A stretch of 64,000 nucleotides of DNA from assembly GCF_023618015.1 (NCBI RefSeq), contig NZ_JAJKBJ010000002.1, positions 234,371-298,370 on the forward strand, in the 5' to 3' direction. The stretch is from Legionella maioricensis (GTDB taxonomy: Bacteria > Pseudomonadota > Gammaproteobacteria > Legionellales > Legionellaceae). Below, piece by piece: positions 1-9,769 of the stretch. Below the pieces are notes generated by a model. That model made no database searches, was not told the origin of the DNA, and worked only from the letters and a program-made list of their open reading frames with translations. Both the position numbers and the translations under genes were made by a program. Position 1 is the stretch's first letter; every line of letters starts with the position of its first letter.

Positions 1-338
1 CGCATTACATCAATTTTTGCCAATAATAGATTTTTTTCATTTGTTTGGGCGGGAGTTAAATCGTTAGTCTGTGCTAATATAGCGGAGCCTTGGCGCCATT
101 GCCCTTCAGAGATTAAACGACCAGCGGCGAGCAGTAACAGATTCTGTTTTTGATTGCCCTCTTGCTTTCCAGCCATAGCTAAATAAGAAGCAGTAGGCAA
201 GGAGTAGGGACTTACAATTTTTTTCTTGCTAACAACCACTACCGGCTCTGGTGAGTTGACCGCCTTAGTACACTGACAAAGTATAAAAGTCGATGCAAGT
301 AAAAATAATACGCGGATTTTATATAATTTTATAAACAT
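1..338 (-). CDS. lpoA: LpoA/LppC family penicillin-binding protein activator, N-terminal part (cut by window edge)
   Basis: This is a partial gene: 112 codons are visible and the rest lies before the window. The minus-strand frame opens with ATG at 338 and has no stop to the edge. It begins with a hydrophobic export signal ending in an ILCQC stretch, a weak lipobox. About 40 residues later come YLAMAGKQEGNQKQ and LLLLAAGRLISEGQWRQ, which resemble the tetratricopeptide-like N-terminal domain of LpoA/LppC outer-membrane lipoproteins. In E. coli, LpoA activates the peptidoglycan synthase PBP1A from the outer membrane. The gene is divergent from rsmI, the same arrangement as E. coli yraM/yraL, which supports the call. 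The lipobox is not canonical, so which cysteine is lipidated is uncertain. Confidence 0.72.
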   Translation of the reverse strand, partial: MFIKLYKIRVLFLLASTFILCQCTKAVNSPEPVVVVSKKKIVSPYSLPTASYLAMAGKQEGNQKQNLLLLAAGRLISEGQWRQGSAILAQTNDLTPAQTNEKNLLLAKIDVM

Positions 339-378
339 GTTAAGACGCCAAATACGCAATAACGCAAGAGGATAAACT

Positions 379-1230
379 ATGACAAACTCACTAGCAACAG
401 GCATAGGAACTCTCTATATAGTTGCAACCCCAATAGGGAATCGTGACGATATTACTTTAAGAGCCTTGAATATATTAAAGTCGGTGGATTTAATTCTGGC
501 GGAAGATACTCGCCACTCCATTCAATTATTAACTTCTTTAGGAATAAAAAATAATTTAAGCGCTTTTCATGCTCATAATGAAGGGGATAAAAGTAAAAAC
601 TTCATAGAACAGCTCTTGGCAGGAAAATCAATAGCACTAATCAGCGATGCGGGAACCCCGTTAATTAGCGACCCGGGCTTCCCATTGGTAAAACTTGCTC
701 GAGAACATGAAATTCCAGTGGTACCTGTTCCTGGACCTTGCGCTTTAATTACAGCGCTGAGCGCTGCAGGAGTTCCTTGTGATTCTTTTTTATTTTTAGG
801 TTTTCTACCGGCAAAACAAAATGCCCGTAAAAACAAGCTGGAGACGCTAAGATCAGAGCCACATACCTTAATTTTTTATGAGTCCACTCATCGCATTATT
901 GAATGCCTGAATGATTTGGAAGAGACCTACGGTCCAGGATGCGAACTTGTTTTAGCCAAAGAACTGACAAAAACTTTCGAGCGCTTTATTTCTGGAACAG
1001 TGCCTGAAGTAAAAAACTGGTTATTGGCAGAATCAGGCCATACCAAAGGCGAGTTTGTTTTAATTATTCCTCCGCGCCCGGACGCAGAAGAGAAGCACTC
1101 CAATGAGGAGTTACTTACCGTGCTACTAAAAGAACTGCCCCTGAAACAAGCCGTCTCCATAGCCTGTAAACTAACTAAAACCAACAAGAACGAACTTTAT
1201 GAAACGGCACTGAAATTAAAGGGAGCTTAA
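379..1230 (+). CDS. rsmI: 16S rRNA (cytidine1402-2'-O)-methyltransferase RsmI
   Basis: The 283-aa product matches the RsmI (YraL) family in full length. RsmI transfers a methyl group from S-adenosylmethionine to the 2'-O of C1402 in the decoding centre of 16S rRNA. Visible family motifs are GTLYIVATPIGN near residue 10, AEDTRHS near 41, SDAGTPLISDPG near 89 (cofactor-site loop) and PVPGPCALITALSAAG near 118. The ATG at 379 follows an AGAGGAT Shine-Dalgarno at proper spacing. The gene is divergent from lpoA, so the short gap between them should carry promoters for both. The C-terminal tail after residue 230 is variable in the family. Confidence 0.95.
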   Translation: MTNSLATGIGTLYIVATPIGNRDDITLRALNILKSVDLILAEDTRHSIQLLTSLGIKNNLSAFHAHNEGDKSKNFIEQLLAGKSIALISDAGTPLISDPGFPLVKLAREHEIPVVPVPGPCALITALSAAGVPCDSFLFLGFLPAKQNARKNKLETLRSEPHTLIFYESTHRIIECLNDLEETYGPGCELVLAKELTKTFERFISGTVPEVKNWLLAESGHTKGEFVLIIPPRPDAEEKHSNEELLTVLLKELPLKQAVSIACKLTKTNKNELYETALKLKGA

Positions 1231-1266
1231 TACTGTTCATGACTTAAGACGATTGTAAATATAAAT

Positions 1267-1326
1267 ACATAGAGCCTTAAAGTAATAGGGTGCGAAAATA
1301 GGTTTTTATCTTTAGAGGCCCTATGT
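1267..1326. other. Long imperfect intergenic hairpin between rsmI and the convergent permease
   Basis: The arm at 1267-1282 (ACATAGAGCCTTAAAG) pairs imperfectly with 1310-1326 (CTTTAGAGGCCCTATGT) across a 27-nt loop. It lies between two convergent genes. No run of T follows, so it may be a rho-independent-like end structure for either strand, a processed RNA hairpin or a small repeat. Function is inference only. Confidence 0.4.
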
Positions 1327-1376
1327 ACGGAGACTTGTTCACGGCTCGTCAGAAAACCAATGGTCAACAACCGCTG

Positions 1377-2744
1377 TTATTTACGACTTTTTGCCTTTAG
1401 CCTTCGTTCATTCAAGGCAAAGGGCACAATGCCGATGAGAATCCCGCCTAATCCGACCAGATTGGTCACCCAATCAAATGTTGGGATACTGTAAAGAGCA
1501 ATAAATATCAAAAAGCAAGAACTCAAGGTAGGCCAAATAATATAACCTAATAGCTCCGCCGTACTCTTCCAAAGAAGACGATAATACCAAGCACAGGCGA
1601 AACCAGTCAGGCTGTAATAAAAAGCCACCTGGAATCCTATGGCATCCACTGAATCTTTCATAAGAATATGAACGGTAGGGGAATACGAGGACAAAAATAA
1701 AAAAATCATCCCAAAACCCCAAATCACCAGGGTAGCTACCCAAGGGGAGTTTTTGGTTTGATGCAATAAGGCATACCTCGGGTGCATTACCTCATCTCGG
1801 CCCTGGGCAAATAAAGTTCTGGTAAATTGAAGAATGGTTGTTTCCAAAGTACCTATAGAGCTTAAAACAACACTGAGAACAGCCAAATAACTCCATGGCT
1901 TGGGAAAAATTTTATTAGCAATAGCAAAAATAACGTTAGTTTCTGACTTTAGTATCTCTTGATCACTGAGAACCAGAAGTGCTGTAACAATAAAGGCCTC
2001 AAACAGCAGAATAATGAGAATCACCGACCAAAAAGCACCCCAACCAGGAGCGTGCACTGCATTTTTTGTTTCTTCATTTAAATTAAGGGTAACATCCCAA
2101 CCCCAGTACAAAAAAACGGCGGTCAAAGCACCTGTCGCAAAGGTAGTAGGAGTAAAACCTGTTATAGAAAACCAGGAAAAAGAGAATTGATGGGCGGGTT
2201 GCTTTGCAAATTGAATTATCCCACCAACAATGATCGCTACTAAAATAATCACTTCAATACCGGTCATCAACACTTGAAGATAACTGGCTGGTTTAATTCC
2301 TTTAAAAGCAATGGCGGAAATTAAAGTAAGCCAAAGCGCAGCAACAGACGTAATCACCACCAGGCTATCTAACTCTTGAGGCGCAATCAGCAGCAAAGTG
2401 GCGGTTGCCGCAGGAATCGATCCCGAAACCATAAAAACAGCCGAAGAGACCAAAAGCGCCCAGCCGGCAAAAAAACCAAGATGACGACCAAAAATCGCAC
2501 TTACCCAAGCATAAGAAGCGCCCGCGTTAACTTTTAGTTTATTTAAATGGATAAAAGACAGGGTAATGCCAAACATAATGATCCCACAATACAATACACT
2601 GGCTGGAGCCATGGTATGAATTGAAGCAACAAGTGCTACGACCGCAGCAGAAATACTAAAAGCAGGGGCTGCACCGGCCACACCCATGATAATAGATTCA
2701 CCTATACTTAATGAATTTGCAGCCAACTCGCGGTCTTTATGCAT
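1377..2744 (-). CDS. APC superfamily amino acid permease
   Basis: This is a probable inner-membrane amino-acid transporter of about 455 aa with roughly 12 hydrophobic segments. The N-terminal ESIIMGVAGAAPAFSIS resembles the unwound first helix (G-x-G-like substrate site) of APC permeases, and NAGASYAWVSAIFGRHLGFFAGW matches the second and third helices. The longest frame opens at 2849, but its first 35 residues do not look like the family. The ATG at 2744 is preceded by AGGA at about 9 nt and starts directly before the first conserved region, so that start is used. The substrate cannot be read from sequence. The gene is monocistronic and converges on rsmI. Legionella species live on amino acids as carbon source and carry many such permeases. 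Confidence 0.85.
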   Translation of the reverse strand: MHKDRELAANSLSIGESIIMGVAGAAPAFSISAAVVALVASIHTMAPASVLYCGIIMFGITLSFIHLNKLKVNAGASYAWVSAIFGRHLGFFAGWALLVSSAVFMVSGSIPAATATLLLIAPQELDSLVVITSVAALWLTLISAIAFKGIKPASYLQVLMTGIEVIILVAIIVGGIIQFAKQPAHQFSFSWFSITGFTPTTFATGALTAVFLYWGWDVTLNLNEETKNAVHAPGWGAFWSVILIILLFEAFIVTALLVLSDQEILKSETNVIFAIANKIFPKPWSYLAVLSVVLSSIGTLETTILQFTRTLFAQGRDEVMHPRYALLHQTKNSPWVATLVIWGFGMIFLFLSSYSPTVHILMKDSVDAIGFQVAFYYSLTGFACAWYYRLLWKSTAELLGYIIWPTLSSCFLIFIALYSIPTFDWVTNLVGLGGILIGIVPFALNERRLKAKSRK

Positions 2745-3043
2745 GAGAGCTTTTCCTAAGAGGGGATTTTCATTACAACTCCATGTACTGACGAATTCAT
2801 TAATTCTAAGTACTTCTTTTATAATACGAATTAGTGTCTTGAAGTGCAATGCATGTAAATCATAGTTTTGAGGCCTATACTAATCTAGCGGGCGATGCAA
2901 ACTGCATCATTGTAGGAAGTTTTTTTTTAAAATCAGTGAAGTATTTTTCACTTTGAGTTTAATTTTACCATAGAAATTTAATGCTCTTTTTTATACACTG
3001 TCTAATACACTGTTCATAATTTATTCTTGATTTGGAGATTACA

Positions 3044-3844
3044 ATGAAACACCGTTTAAAAACTATTAGTTTCGTTTGCTCCGCTTTATTTTTGTCCCCC
3101 TTAAATGCTGGAGCTTTAGGGCAGGTCACTATGACTAATCCGACCATGGGAAGTCAAACAGTGATTTATGAGCAAATTGATGGGTATGCCATTGCAGAGG
3201 GCGATATTATTCTGGGTAAAATTGCTACTCTAAACCGGCAAGGCGCGGTTATTACTCCCATGCTTGGAGGGTCGCGTTGGCCTGGCGGGATAGTACCTTA
3301 TGAAATTGCAGAAGATTTACCCTTTGCGAATAAATTTTCTATTTACCAGGCTATGGAACATTGGCGCAAAAACAGCAAAATAGAGTTTGTTGAATTAACC
3401 ACAAAAAATCGCCCGGAATATCGCGATTATGTTTCTTTTATTCGGGCTGAGGGTACCATCTGTGCCTCATTTGTTGGGCGACAAGGTGGCAAACAAATTA
3501 TTGATTTATCGCCGCGCTGCACGACTATGAATACAGTACATGAAATAGGTCATGCTTTAGGTATGTGGCATGAACAGTCGAGAGCTGACAGGGACTATTA
3601 TGTCCGTATTGCCTGGGAAAATATTGAGGAAGATCATAAGTACAACTTTAACCAGCATTTAACTGATGGCAAAGATTATGGTGATTACGATTATCAATCC
3701 ATTATGCATTATGGCCCCTATGCTTTTTCTAAAAATGGCAAAAAAACCATTACTCCTGTGGTTGAGGGAATAGAGATAGGACAAAGAAATCACTTAAGTG
3801 AAAGAGACATTGCGGCCATTAATTCCATGTATCCGGAAAGATAG
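3044..3844 (+). CDS. legP: Astacin-like zinc metalloprotease, LegP type (putative Dot/Icm effector)
   Basis: The 266-aa product starts with an N-terminal hydrophobic segment (about residues 5-24) that looks like a signal peptide. It carries the astacin zinc motif HEIGHALGMWHEQSR around residues 168-182 and the Met-turn SIMHYGPYAFS further on, so it should be an active M12A zinc endopeptidase. The ATG at 3044 follows GGAG at 6 nt; an in-frame TTG at 3032 overlaps that Shine-Dalgarno and is unlikely to be the start. In L. pneumophila the astacin-like effector LegP (Lpg2999) lies next to the gene before mnmE, and the same order is seen here. Astacins are rare in bacteria and abundant in animals, so a eukaryotic origin has been suggested for LegP. 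Secretion and host target are inferred. Confidence 0.85.
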   Translation: MKHRLKTISFVCSALFLSPLNAGALGQVTMTNPTMGSQTVIYEQIDGYAIAEGDIILGKIATLNRQGAVITPMLGGSRWPGGIVPYEIAEDLPFANKFSIYQAMEHWRKNSKIEFVELTTKNRPEYRDYVSFIRAEGTICASFVGRQGGKQIIDLSPRCTTMNTVHEIGHALGMWHEQSRADRDYYVRIAWENIEEDHKYNFNQHLTDGKDYGDYDYQSIMHYGPYAFSKNGKKTITPVVEGIEIGQRNHLSERDIAAINSMYPER

Positions 3845-3851
3845 AACACTT

Positions 3852-3878
3852 TTGACCCTCTCTAAAAGAAAGGGTCAA
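3852..3878. terminator. Hairpin between convergent legP and the 614-aa gene
   Basis: TTGACCCT (3852-3859) pairs perfectly with AGGGTCAA (3871-3878) over an 11-nt loop, 8 bases after the legP stop. The next gene is convergent and ends at 3890, so the hairpin could end transcription from both sides. The T-run is short on both strands. Confidence 0.55.
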
Positions 3879-3889
3879 TGCTTCTGAAA

Positions 3890-5734
3890 CTAGAATGCAG
3901 GACTTGGCAATAAGTGAGCATCCTCTCTCTCTTCCTGAGGGCCGGCTAAAGCAAGTTGCTTTATAGCCTTACTTTCAGAATGTTGATCATAAGCGTGATA
4001 CAACTCATAGCCTACATACATCGCAGTTAAAACCACGGCTGCAGGCCAACAGACAGCAAAAGTTGTAATCAAAACCAAAGGCATTACTGTATTTTTGATC
4101 ATGGTAAAAATAAAGTCATTTCGCGCCGCTTCAAATTCCTTCTGAGCCACAGGAAGATTTTTACCAGTCAATTGGGCTTGTTCCAGATACAGGCTTTTTT
4201 CCTGATACTTAGAATAAGCTCCAGCTGAAAGATACATGGCAACTGCTATCGTACAAACAAAATAACAACCCACAACCATCACAGCTGGACTAACTAACAT
4301 AGAAGCAGTAAATCCTAACATCAATAAAGCGGCTGCTGCTGCAACAAAATAAAACGTTGCTTCCTTAGTCCGCCAATTAATTTCCAGAGCCATTAGTTGC
4401 TGATCGAGCATCTCAATATGAATCCGTCTTTGCTCATCGCTCATTTTTTTAAAACGTTCAGGATTATTATATTCATCCCGTTCTTCTATATATTGAGCTT
4501 TTTTAGTTAAATATTCCTGTTTCGCCAAATTGCATTTGTATAAAGCCATCCCCACGTCAAAAACTAAAAATGCAGAGGTAAGATAGCCCGCAACAGGACC
4601 GGAAATGTGGACAAGCTGGTTAAAATTAGTTAAAAAATTAACTGTAGCCCAGACCAAGTCATTTGCAAAATTACAATGCCTTTTATAAAGCTCATGCTTA
4701 AAACGATCAAGGCGCGTGGTTGCCTCTGGAACATGATCCGTTTGGGCGGTAATTATTTTTCTTACTTCTTCTGCGCTCAAGCGAATCGAGGGATTCTCAT
4801 TTAACTTAGCTAATAAATCCCCTTTTAATTTATTTTTGTCTTTTAAGGTCAGTCTCTCTGCTTTTCCACTTTTAGGGATATAATAAAGTTCTACTCCTGT
4901 ACCGTCTTCATCCGGAACCATGATATAGCTATTTCTATAAGCCTCTATACTAGCGGCGCCTGGCAGATCATCTAATTGGTTAACTTCACAACTATTATTA
5001 GCCCCTTCTTCTAACTCTGTAGGACAAAAGGTATGTTTTAGCAGCATCCCACCATCAATCATAAAACGCATCAGGAAAAATCCAACACTAAAATAATTAA
5101 TGATGAAGGTAGGGGCCTGAAGAGTTCCAATGATCTTATCTACATCAGTATGGGTTCCTAAAAGCGCATCCAGTTTATCAATCAGTTTAAGATCTCGTGC
5201 TACAGAGAACCCTTGTGTTAAGGTCAATCGACAAAAAGTCCAATAAATACGGCAAAGATTGGAGTAGGCCACATAATCTCTAATTTGAGATACATGAAAA
5301 GGTGAGCTCACTAAATTACGAAACCCTTCCAGGAAAGAATCCTGCAGTGATTGAATAAAGCTCTTCTCAACTTCGCTATTTTCTTTATCATGATTTAAAT
5401 GATTTTTTATTTGCTGTTTAATTTTTTTGTATTTATTTGCGTTACCGGGTTGAGAATACGCCGTGTAAAATGCTTCTAAAAGGGAGGCGCAATAGTAACA
5501 ATAAAGCCAAAAGATCTCTTTGTTTTCATCATCTTGCTGTTGCAAGATAGCAAACATTTGAGTGAATTCGGTTTCGAGTGCATTTTGATTTTGTAGCAAA
5601 AAGGTATATCCAATATTCTGAACTCGTTTGTCAATTGTATTGATCTGAGTGTCCAGATTACCTACGGAAGGAAATTGAGAAAAAAACTGGTGTTTGTCTC
5701 TCCGAAAAGCTGCATTTTGACTCGAATAAACCAT
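3890..5734 (-). CDS. Unknown 614-aa protein with C-terminal membrane segments; candidate Dot/Icm effector (position of Lpg3000)
   Basis: I do not recognise a catalytic domain. The product is mainly helical and polar for about 450 residues. Two strongly hydrophobic blocks follow, at about 460-510 (TFYFVAAAAALLMLGFTASM and onward) and 550-580, suggesting membrane insertion through paired helices. The C terminus, PQEEREDAHLLPSPAF, has the acidic patch and small/hydrophobic last residues often seen in Dot/Icm substrates. In L. pneumophila the gene between legP and mnmE is the effector gene lpg3000, so orthology by position is plausible but unproven. The frame opens with GTG at 5740, but the ATG at 5734 has better spacing to a GAG. 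No homology to a named enzyme is claimed. Confidence 0.6.
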   Translation of the reverse strand: MVYSSQNAAFRRDKHQFFSQFPSVGNLDTQINTIDKRVQNIGYTFLLQNQNALETEFTQMFAILQQQDDENKEIFWLYCYYCASLLEAFYTAYSQPGNANKYKKIKQQIKNHLNHDKENSEVEKSFIQSLQDSFLEGFRNLVSSPFHVSQIRDYVAYSNLCRIYWTFCRLTLTQGFSVARDLKLIDKLDALLGTHTDVDKIIGTLQAPTFIINYFSVGFFLMRFMIDGGMLLKHTFCPTELEEGANNSCEVNQLDDLPGAASIEAYRNSYIMVPDEDGTGVELYYIPKSGKAERLTLKDKNKLKGDLLAKLNENPSIRLSAEEVRKIITAQTDHVPEATTRLDRFKHELYKRHCNFANDLVWATVNFLTNFNQLVHISGPVAGYLTSAFLVFDVGMALYKCNLAKQEYLTKKAQYIEERDEYNNPERFKKMSDEQRRIHIEMLDQQLMALEINWRTKEATFYFVAAAAALLMLGFTASMLVSPAVMVVGCYFVCTIAVAMYLSAGAYSKYQEKSLYLEQAQLTGKNLPVAQKEFEAARNDFIFTMIKNTVMPLVLITTFAVCWPAAVVLTAMYVGYELYHAYDQHSESKAIKQLALAGPQEEREDAHLLPSPAF

Positions 5735-5888
5735 AATCACAACTCACAAAAAATATACAGGAAGTTTTACTTCTAATACGTTACCACTTGGGTTTGCATT
5801 TGACAAGCCTTTTTGTATTGTTTTTTTACACATTGATTTTGAGAGCACAACATGAGTTTTCACTCTTTTTTTGATTTATTTATGAACG

Positions 5889-5972
5889 GTCATCCCGAGC
5901 ACAATGAAGGATTTCCTTGCTATGACTTGAGTCTTCGTCATAGGGAGATCTTTCGCTTCGCTCTGGATGACG
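5889..5972. repeat. Dispersed palindrome-ended repeat, copy A
   Basis: The element is about 84 bp, beginning GTCATCCCGAG and ending CTCTGGATGACG, so the ends are inverted repeats (GTCATCC/GGATGAC). Its right half (TTTCGCTTCGCTCTGGATGACG) is nearly identical to copies at 21299-21385 and 59429-59495. It fills most of the gap upstream of the 614-aa gene and downstream of mnmE. Confidence 0.75.
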
Positions 5973-5985
5973 TGTGAGGAGGTAA

Positions 5986-7326
5986 CTACTTACCAATGCA
6001 AAAACTGGAAAAAATTTTCCCTAATAAATCATCAGAAGTAAATTCACCCGTTATTTCGCATAAAACCTGATGTGCCAAACGCAAATCTTCAGCTAGTAAT
6101 TCACCCGCGCGATGCTCTGCTAATTGACGTTGTCCGGTGAGTAATAATTCTTTAGCTTCATCTAAAGCATTAAGATGGCGTCTGCGCGCTAAAAAATGTC
6201 CTTCATTGGGTTGGTATCCTACTACTTGTTTGATAATTTTTTTAAGGCCATCTATTCCTTCCCCTGATTTTGCTGACAAAGATACAGCCAGATCATTTAC
6301 CTGAGGAGAAGATCCTAAAGTATCAATTTTATTGAATACACTAATAATAGGAATATTTCTTGGTAGCACCGAACGTAATTCATCGGTTACCAATTGATGT
6401 TCTTCTGGATTATTCACATCGACTACCAGCAAAACACAATCTGCTTGCTTTAATTCTTGCCAGGCTCGTTTGATGCCTTCTTTTTCCACCAAGTCATCAC
6501 TATCTCGAAGTCCAGCAGTGTCAATGATATGAACCGGAATTTCGTCTAGCAAAATATGCTCACGCATTACATCACGGGTAGTACCAGCGACCTCCGTTAC
6601 TATAGCCACATCTTTGCCGGCCAGACAATTGATTAGAGTTGATTTGCCAGCATTCGGTCTTCCTGCAATGACTAAAGATAAGCCTTCACGCAAAATGACT
6701 CCCTGATTTGCCTCACTACGGATTATTTCGAGATTGTCGAGGATGGACTGGAGTAAACGAGCTACTTTACCGTCATTTAAGAAATCGATTTCCTCCTCAG
6801 GAAAATCAATTGCCGCTTCGACATATAAGCGTAAATAAATGAGCTCTTCGTTTAACTGATTAATTTTTTTTGAAAAATCACCTTGTAAGGTGCGAAAAGC
6901 CATACGTGCAGCAGTTTGTGAGCTGGCCTGAATTAAATCAGCAATTGCCTCGGCTTGAGTTAGATCTATTTTGTCGTTAAGAAAGGCCCGTTCGGAAAAC
7001 TCACCAGGCCTTGCCAGTCGAGCACCTAATACCACTGATTCTTTGGTCAGTATATCAAGAACTACTGGTGAACCATGCGCTTGAATTTCAATAACATCTT
7101 CGCCAGTAAAAGAATTTGGCGCCTTAAAATAAAGCATTAGCCCTTGATCAACCAATTCCTTGTCACCTTTATAAAAGGAACAATAACTGGCTAAGCGGGG
7201 TTGCAGTGTTTTATTACCATTTAGTTGGAGGGCAATAGAATAAGCTTTGGGGCCTGACAATCGGATGATGCCTACCCCACCTCTTCCAGGCGGGGTCGCT
7301 ATGGCTACTATAGTATCTGTTGACAT
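5986..7326 (-). CDS. mnmE: tRNA uridine-5-carboxymethylaminomethyl modification GTPase MnmE
   Basis: With MnmG, this GTPase makes the cmnm5 modification on U34 of several tRNAs. The 446-aa length is standard. The N-terminal folate-binding domain starts [21 protein letters not shown]. The G domain inserted into the helical domain shows GRPNAGKST (P-loop, near 220), DTAGLRD (switch II) and NKID. The protein ends in CIGK, whose cysteine is the conserved modification residue. The ATG follows the yidC stop immediately (TAAATG), so it is translationally coupled at the end of the rpmH-rnpA-yidD-yidC-mnmE operon. MnmG is not in this window. Confidence 0.97.
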   Translation of the reverse strand: MSTDTIVAIATPPGRGGVGIIRLSGPKAYSIALQLNGNKTLQPRLASYCSFYKGDKELVDQGLMLYFKAPNSFTGEDVIEIQAHGSPVVLDILTKESVVLGARLARPGEFSERAFLNDKIDLTQAEAIADLIQASSQTAARMAFRTLQGDFSKKINQLNEELIYLRLYVEAAIDFPEEEIDFLNDGKVARLLQSILDNLEIIRSEANQGVILREGLSLVIAGRPNAGKSTLINCLAGKDVAIVTEVAGTTRDVMREHILLDEIPVHIIDTAGLRDSDDLVEKEGIKRAWQELKQADCVLLVVDVNNPEEHQLVTDELRSVLPRNIPIISVFNKIDTLGSSPQVNDLAVSLSAKSGEGIDGLKKIIKQVVGYQPNEGHFLARRRHLNALDEAKELLLTGQRQLAEHRAGELLAEDLRLAHQVLCEITGEFTSDDLLGKIFSSFCIGK

Positions 7327-9009
7327 TTATTTTGCAGTAGCTGTAATTTTTTTAGTGGTTTTTTCATCAGAATACTTTCTTGTGATATACCATTGTTGCA
7401 ATATAGACAATGTATTATTCACTATCCAATACAATACTAGACCTGATGGGAAATTCCAGAACAATCCAGTAAATAATATTGGTAAAAACATCATTACTTT
7501 GGCTTGCATTGGATCCGGCGGTGCAGGGTTCAGTTTTTGCTGAATAAGCATGGTCGCACCCATAATAAGAGGGAGCACATGATAAGGATCTGGAGATGCT
7601 AAGTCCTTAATCCAGAAAATAAATGGAGCTTGTCTTAATTCAACACTTTCTAATAAAACCCAATACAAGGCAATAAATACTGGGATTTGAATCAATATCG
7701 GCAAGCAACCACCCAAAGGATTAACCTTTTCCTGCTTATATAGTTCCATGGTTGCCTGACTGATTTTTGCCTTGTCATCTCCATAACGTTCACGCAATGC
7801 TTGCAATTTAGGTTGCAGCTTTCTCATGCCAGCCATGGATTTATAACTTGTCGCTGATAATCGATAAAAGGCCAGCTTGATCAAAACGGTAACTAAAACA
7901 ATAGACCAACCCCAGTTACCTACAAAATTATAAATGGCCTTCATTAATGAAAACAATAAAGAAGAGACGAACCATAAAATTCCGTAATCAACAGTTAAAT
8001 CTAAAGATGGCGCTATACTTTTCAGTACACTGGTAATTTCCGGACCTACATAAAGTTTGGAACTTACCTCTTTTTGCTCGTCAGGTTTAATAGAAATGGG
8101 GTGGCTTACGGCACCAATAGTATAATCGCCATTAACTGCACGAGTATAAAATTTATTATCACTGTCTGAATTGGGAATCCATGCACTTAAGAAATAGTGT
8201 TGCTGCATGGCTATCCAGCCACCTTTAGCGTCAACGTCCAAATTAGTTTTGCCCATATCACTAAAACTGACTTTTTGATATCGGTGTTTACCAGGATTTG
8301 AAAATGAAGCACCGGTATATGAACCAACATGAAAAATAGATGACTTGTCTTCTTTAGGAGAACTACGTAATAACTGCGTATTTAAATAACCTTTCCATTC
8401 CTGGGTACTGTTATTTACAATTTTATAATTCACCTGGATTAAATAACTGCCTTTAGTAAAGATAAATTCCTTTTTAACAGCCAATCCATCTTCAGTTTTA
8501 CCATCAAGCGTTACTATTAATTGATTTTGCTCTGGATTTAATTCATAGGAATGCTGTTTCGTGGTAAATCCAAAATCAAGAGACTGAACCGTCTGCCCAG
8601 TAGATACAAAAATACTGCTATTAGCCACATAACGTTCGTTAGGCTGATTTTGTAAAAGGGGAAAAGGTTTATTTTTATCTTCTACACTTAAAGGATAATC
8701 GAGCAATGCCCCTGAAACAATATCACCTTGCTTTAAGTCGATATTGACATCCAAAACATCAGTTTTGACCTGAATTAATTGGGAGGGGGTTGTTGAATTA
8801 ATTACCGATTGCTCAGTAGAAGGAGTTAAATTAGTTTGTTTCGTGTCGACAGGGGCGACTTGAGGTAACAAATGTCCATCGGCATTTACCGGATTGTTTG
8901 CTTCTTCTGCTATAGGTGGTTTGGCGGGATAATCAATTTGCCAAGCGTTCCAAAGAGATAAACCAACCAGCGCAAGCGCCATATATAATATAATACGTCT
9001 TATATCCAT
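7327..9009 (-). CDS. yidC: Membrane protein insertase YidC
   Basis: The 560-aa product inserts inner-membrane proteins, alone or with SecYEG. It shows the layout of Gram-negative YidC: an N-terminal anchor (about residues 5-25), a large periplasmic domain (about 30-330), then the conserved five-helix core with the cytoplasmic coiled hairpin ([19 protein letters not shown]) and a Lys-rich tail. The annotated start is the ATG at 9009, which overlaps the yidD stop by one base (TGATG); a TTG one codon upstream is less likely. It lies in the rpmH-mnmE operon, as in most proteobacteria. Confidence 0.97.
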   Translation of the reverse strand: MDIRRIILYMALALVGLSLWNAWQIDYPAKPPIAEEANNPVNADGHLLPQVAPVDTKQTNLTPSTEQSVINSTTPSQLIQVKTDVLDVNIDLKQGDIVSGALLDYPLSVEDKNKPFPLLQNQPNERYVANSSIFVSTGQTVQSLDFGFTTKQHSYELNPEQNQLIVTLDGKTEDGLAVKKEFIFTKGSYLIQVNYKIVNNSTQEWKGYLNTQLLRSSPKEDKSSIFHVGSYTGASFSNPGKHRYQKVSFSDMGKTNLDVDAKGGWIAMQQHYFLSAWIPNSDSDNKFYTRAVNGDYTIGAVSHPISIKPDEQKEVSSKLYVGPEITSVLKSIAPSLDLTVDYGILWFVSSLLFSLMKAIYNFVGNWGWSIVLVTVLIKLAFYRLSATSYKSMAGMRKLQPKLQALRERYGDDKAKISQATMELYKQEKVNPLGGCLPILIQIPVFIALYWVLLESVELRQAPFIFWIKDLASPDPYHVLPLIMGATMLIQQKLNPAPPDPMQAKVMMFLPILFTGLFWNFPSGLVLYWIVNNTLSILQQWYITRKYSDEKTTKKITATAK

Positions 9010-9257
9010 CAAAGCTTCTCATCGTTAGGGAGTACGGGATCATAACCACCACGCGACCACGGATGGCAACGTAATAATCTTTTACAGGCCATCCATATCC
9101 CTTTGGCTACACCATGTTGTTTAATAGCACTAATAGCATACTGTGAACAACTAGGGTAAAAGCGACAGCATGGTTTAATCAAAGGGCTAATCAAATATTG
9201 ATATAATCTTATGGGCAAGCATACTATTTTTTGTATTAGGATGTTAATTTTTCCCAT
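9009..9257 (-). CDS. yidD: Membrane protein insertion efficiency factor YidD
   Basis: The 82-aa small protein carries the full YidD signature: [16 protein letters not shown] amphipathic helix, [16 protein letters not shown] with three cysteines, and [11 protein letters not shown] near the C terminus. YidD binds the inner face of the membrane and aids YidC-dependent insertion. Its start overlaps the 3' end of rnpA by 22 bases and its stop overlaps the yidC start, so the three genes are coupled. Confidence 0.95.
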   Translation of the reverse strand: MGKINILIQKIVCLPIRLYQYLISPLIKPCCRFYPSCSQYAISAIKQHGVAKGIWMACKRLLRCHPWSRGGYDPVLPNDEKL

Positions 9258-9568
9258 GTTTTGCTCAACTTGGTATTGATGCCTGAACTCGTTTGTTTCG
9301 CAACACCTTGCCTGGCCAAAAAAATCACATCTACTGCAGGTAATCGCGTCTGGCGAAAACTTTCCCTTAGCAGTCGTTTAATACGATTCCTGTCATGGGC
9401 TTTAGCTATCATTTTTTTTGATAACGCCAGCCCAAGACGAGCATAACCTAAATCATTTTCGCGATACAGAATAATAAATTCATTGGTTATAATTTTTTTT
9501 GCTTGCTCAAACACATGGTCATAATCGACTTTTTTTAATAAACGTTGTGTTTTTTTAAAAGCAAACAC
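9236..9568 (-). CDS. rnpA: Ribonuclease P protein component
   Basis: The 110-aa basic protein is the protein subunit of RNase P, which trims 5' leaders from tRNA precursors. The signature [13 protein letters not shown] is present around residues 60-72. The start codon is GTG at 9568, immediately after the rpmH TAA, giving the overlap-free junction TAAGTG. The very close rpmH-rnpA spacing is typical and suggests coupling. Confidence 0.95.
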   Translation of the reverse strand: MFAFKKTQRLLKKVDYDHVFEQAKKIITNEFIILYRENDLGYARLGLALSKKMIAKAHDRNRIKRLLRESFRQTRLPAVDVIFLARQGVAKQTSSGINTKLSKTWEKLTS

Positions 9569-9703
9569 TTAAGCTGATAAACGCTTACGGCCTTTAGCAC
9601 GACGACGTTTAATAACTAATCTGCCAGCTCGAGTAGCCATACGTTCACGAAAACCATGATCGCGTTTGCGTTTTAGATTACTTGGTTGAAAGGTGCGTTT
9701 CAT
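9569..9703 (-). CDS. rpmH: 50S ribosomal protein L34
   Basis: This 44-aa gene is short enough to be missed by length filters. The reverse strand reads [18 protein letters not shown], then a basic stretch ending GRKRLSA and TAA, which is a complete L34. It starts with ATG at 9703 and is preceded by a good promoter at 9737-9765. It is the first gene of the operon leading away from the origin. Confidence 0.97.
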   Translation of the reverse strand: MKRTFQPSNLKRKRDHGFRERMATRAGRLVIKRRRAKGRKRLSA

Positions 9704-9736
9704 GATGAACCTGTTTATATATTTATGAGGCTGGCA

Positions 9737-9765
9737 ATGATAGAGAACTTTCGTTGTACTGTCAA
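9737..9765 (-). promoter_or_regulatory. Sigma-70 promoter of the rpmH operon
   Basis: On the minus strand TTGACA (9765-9760) is separated by exactly 17 bp from TATCAT (9742-9737). The spacing and the perfect -35 make it a strong candidate, about 30 nt upstream of the rpmH start. Confidence 0.8.
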
Positions 9766-9769
9766 TTTA

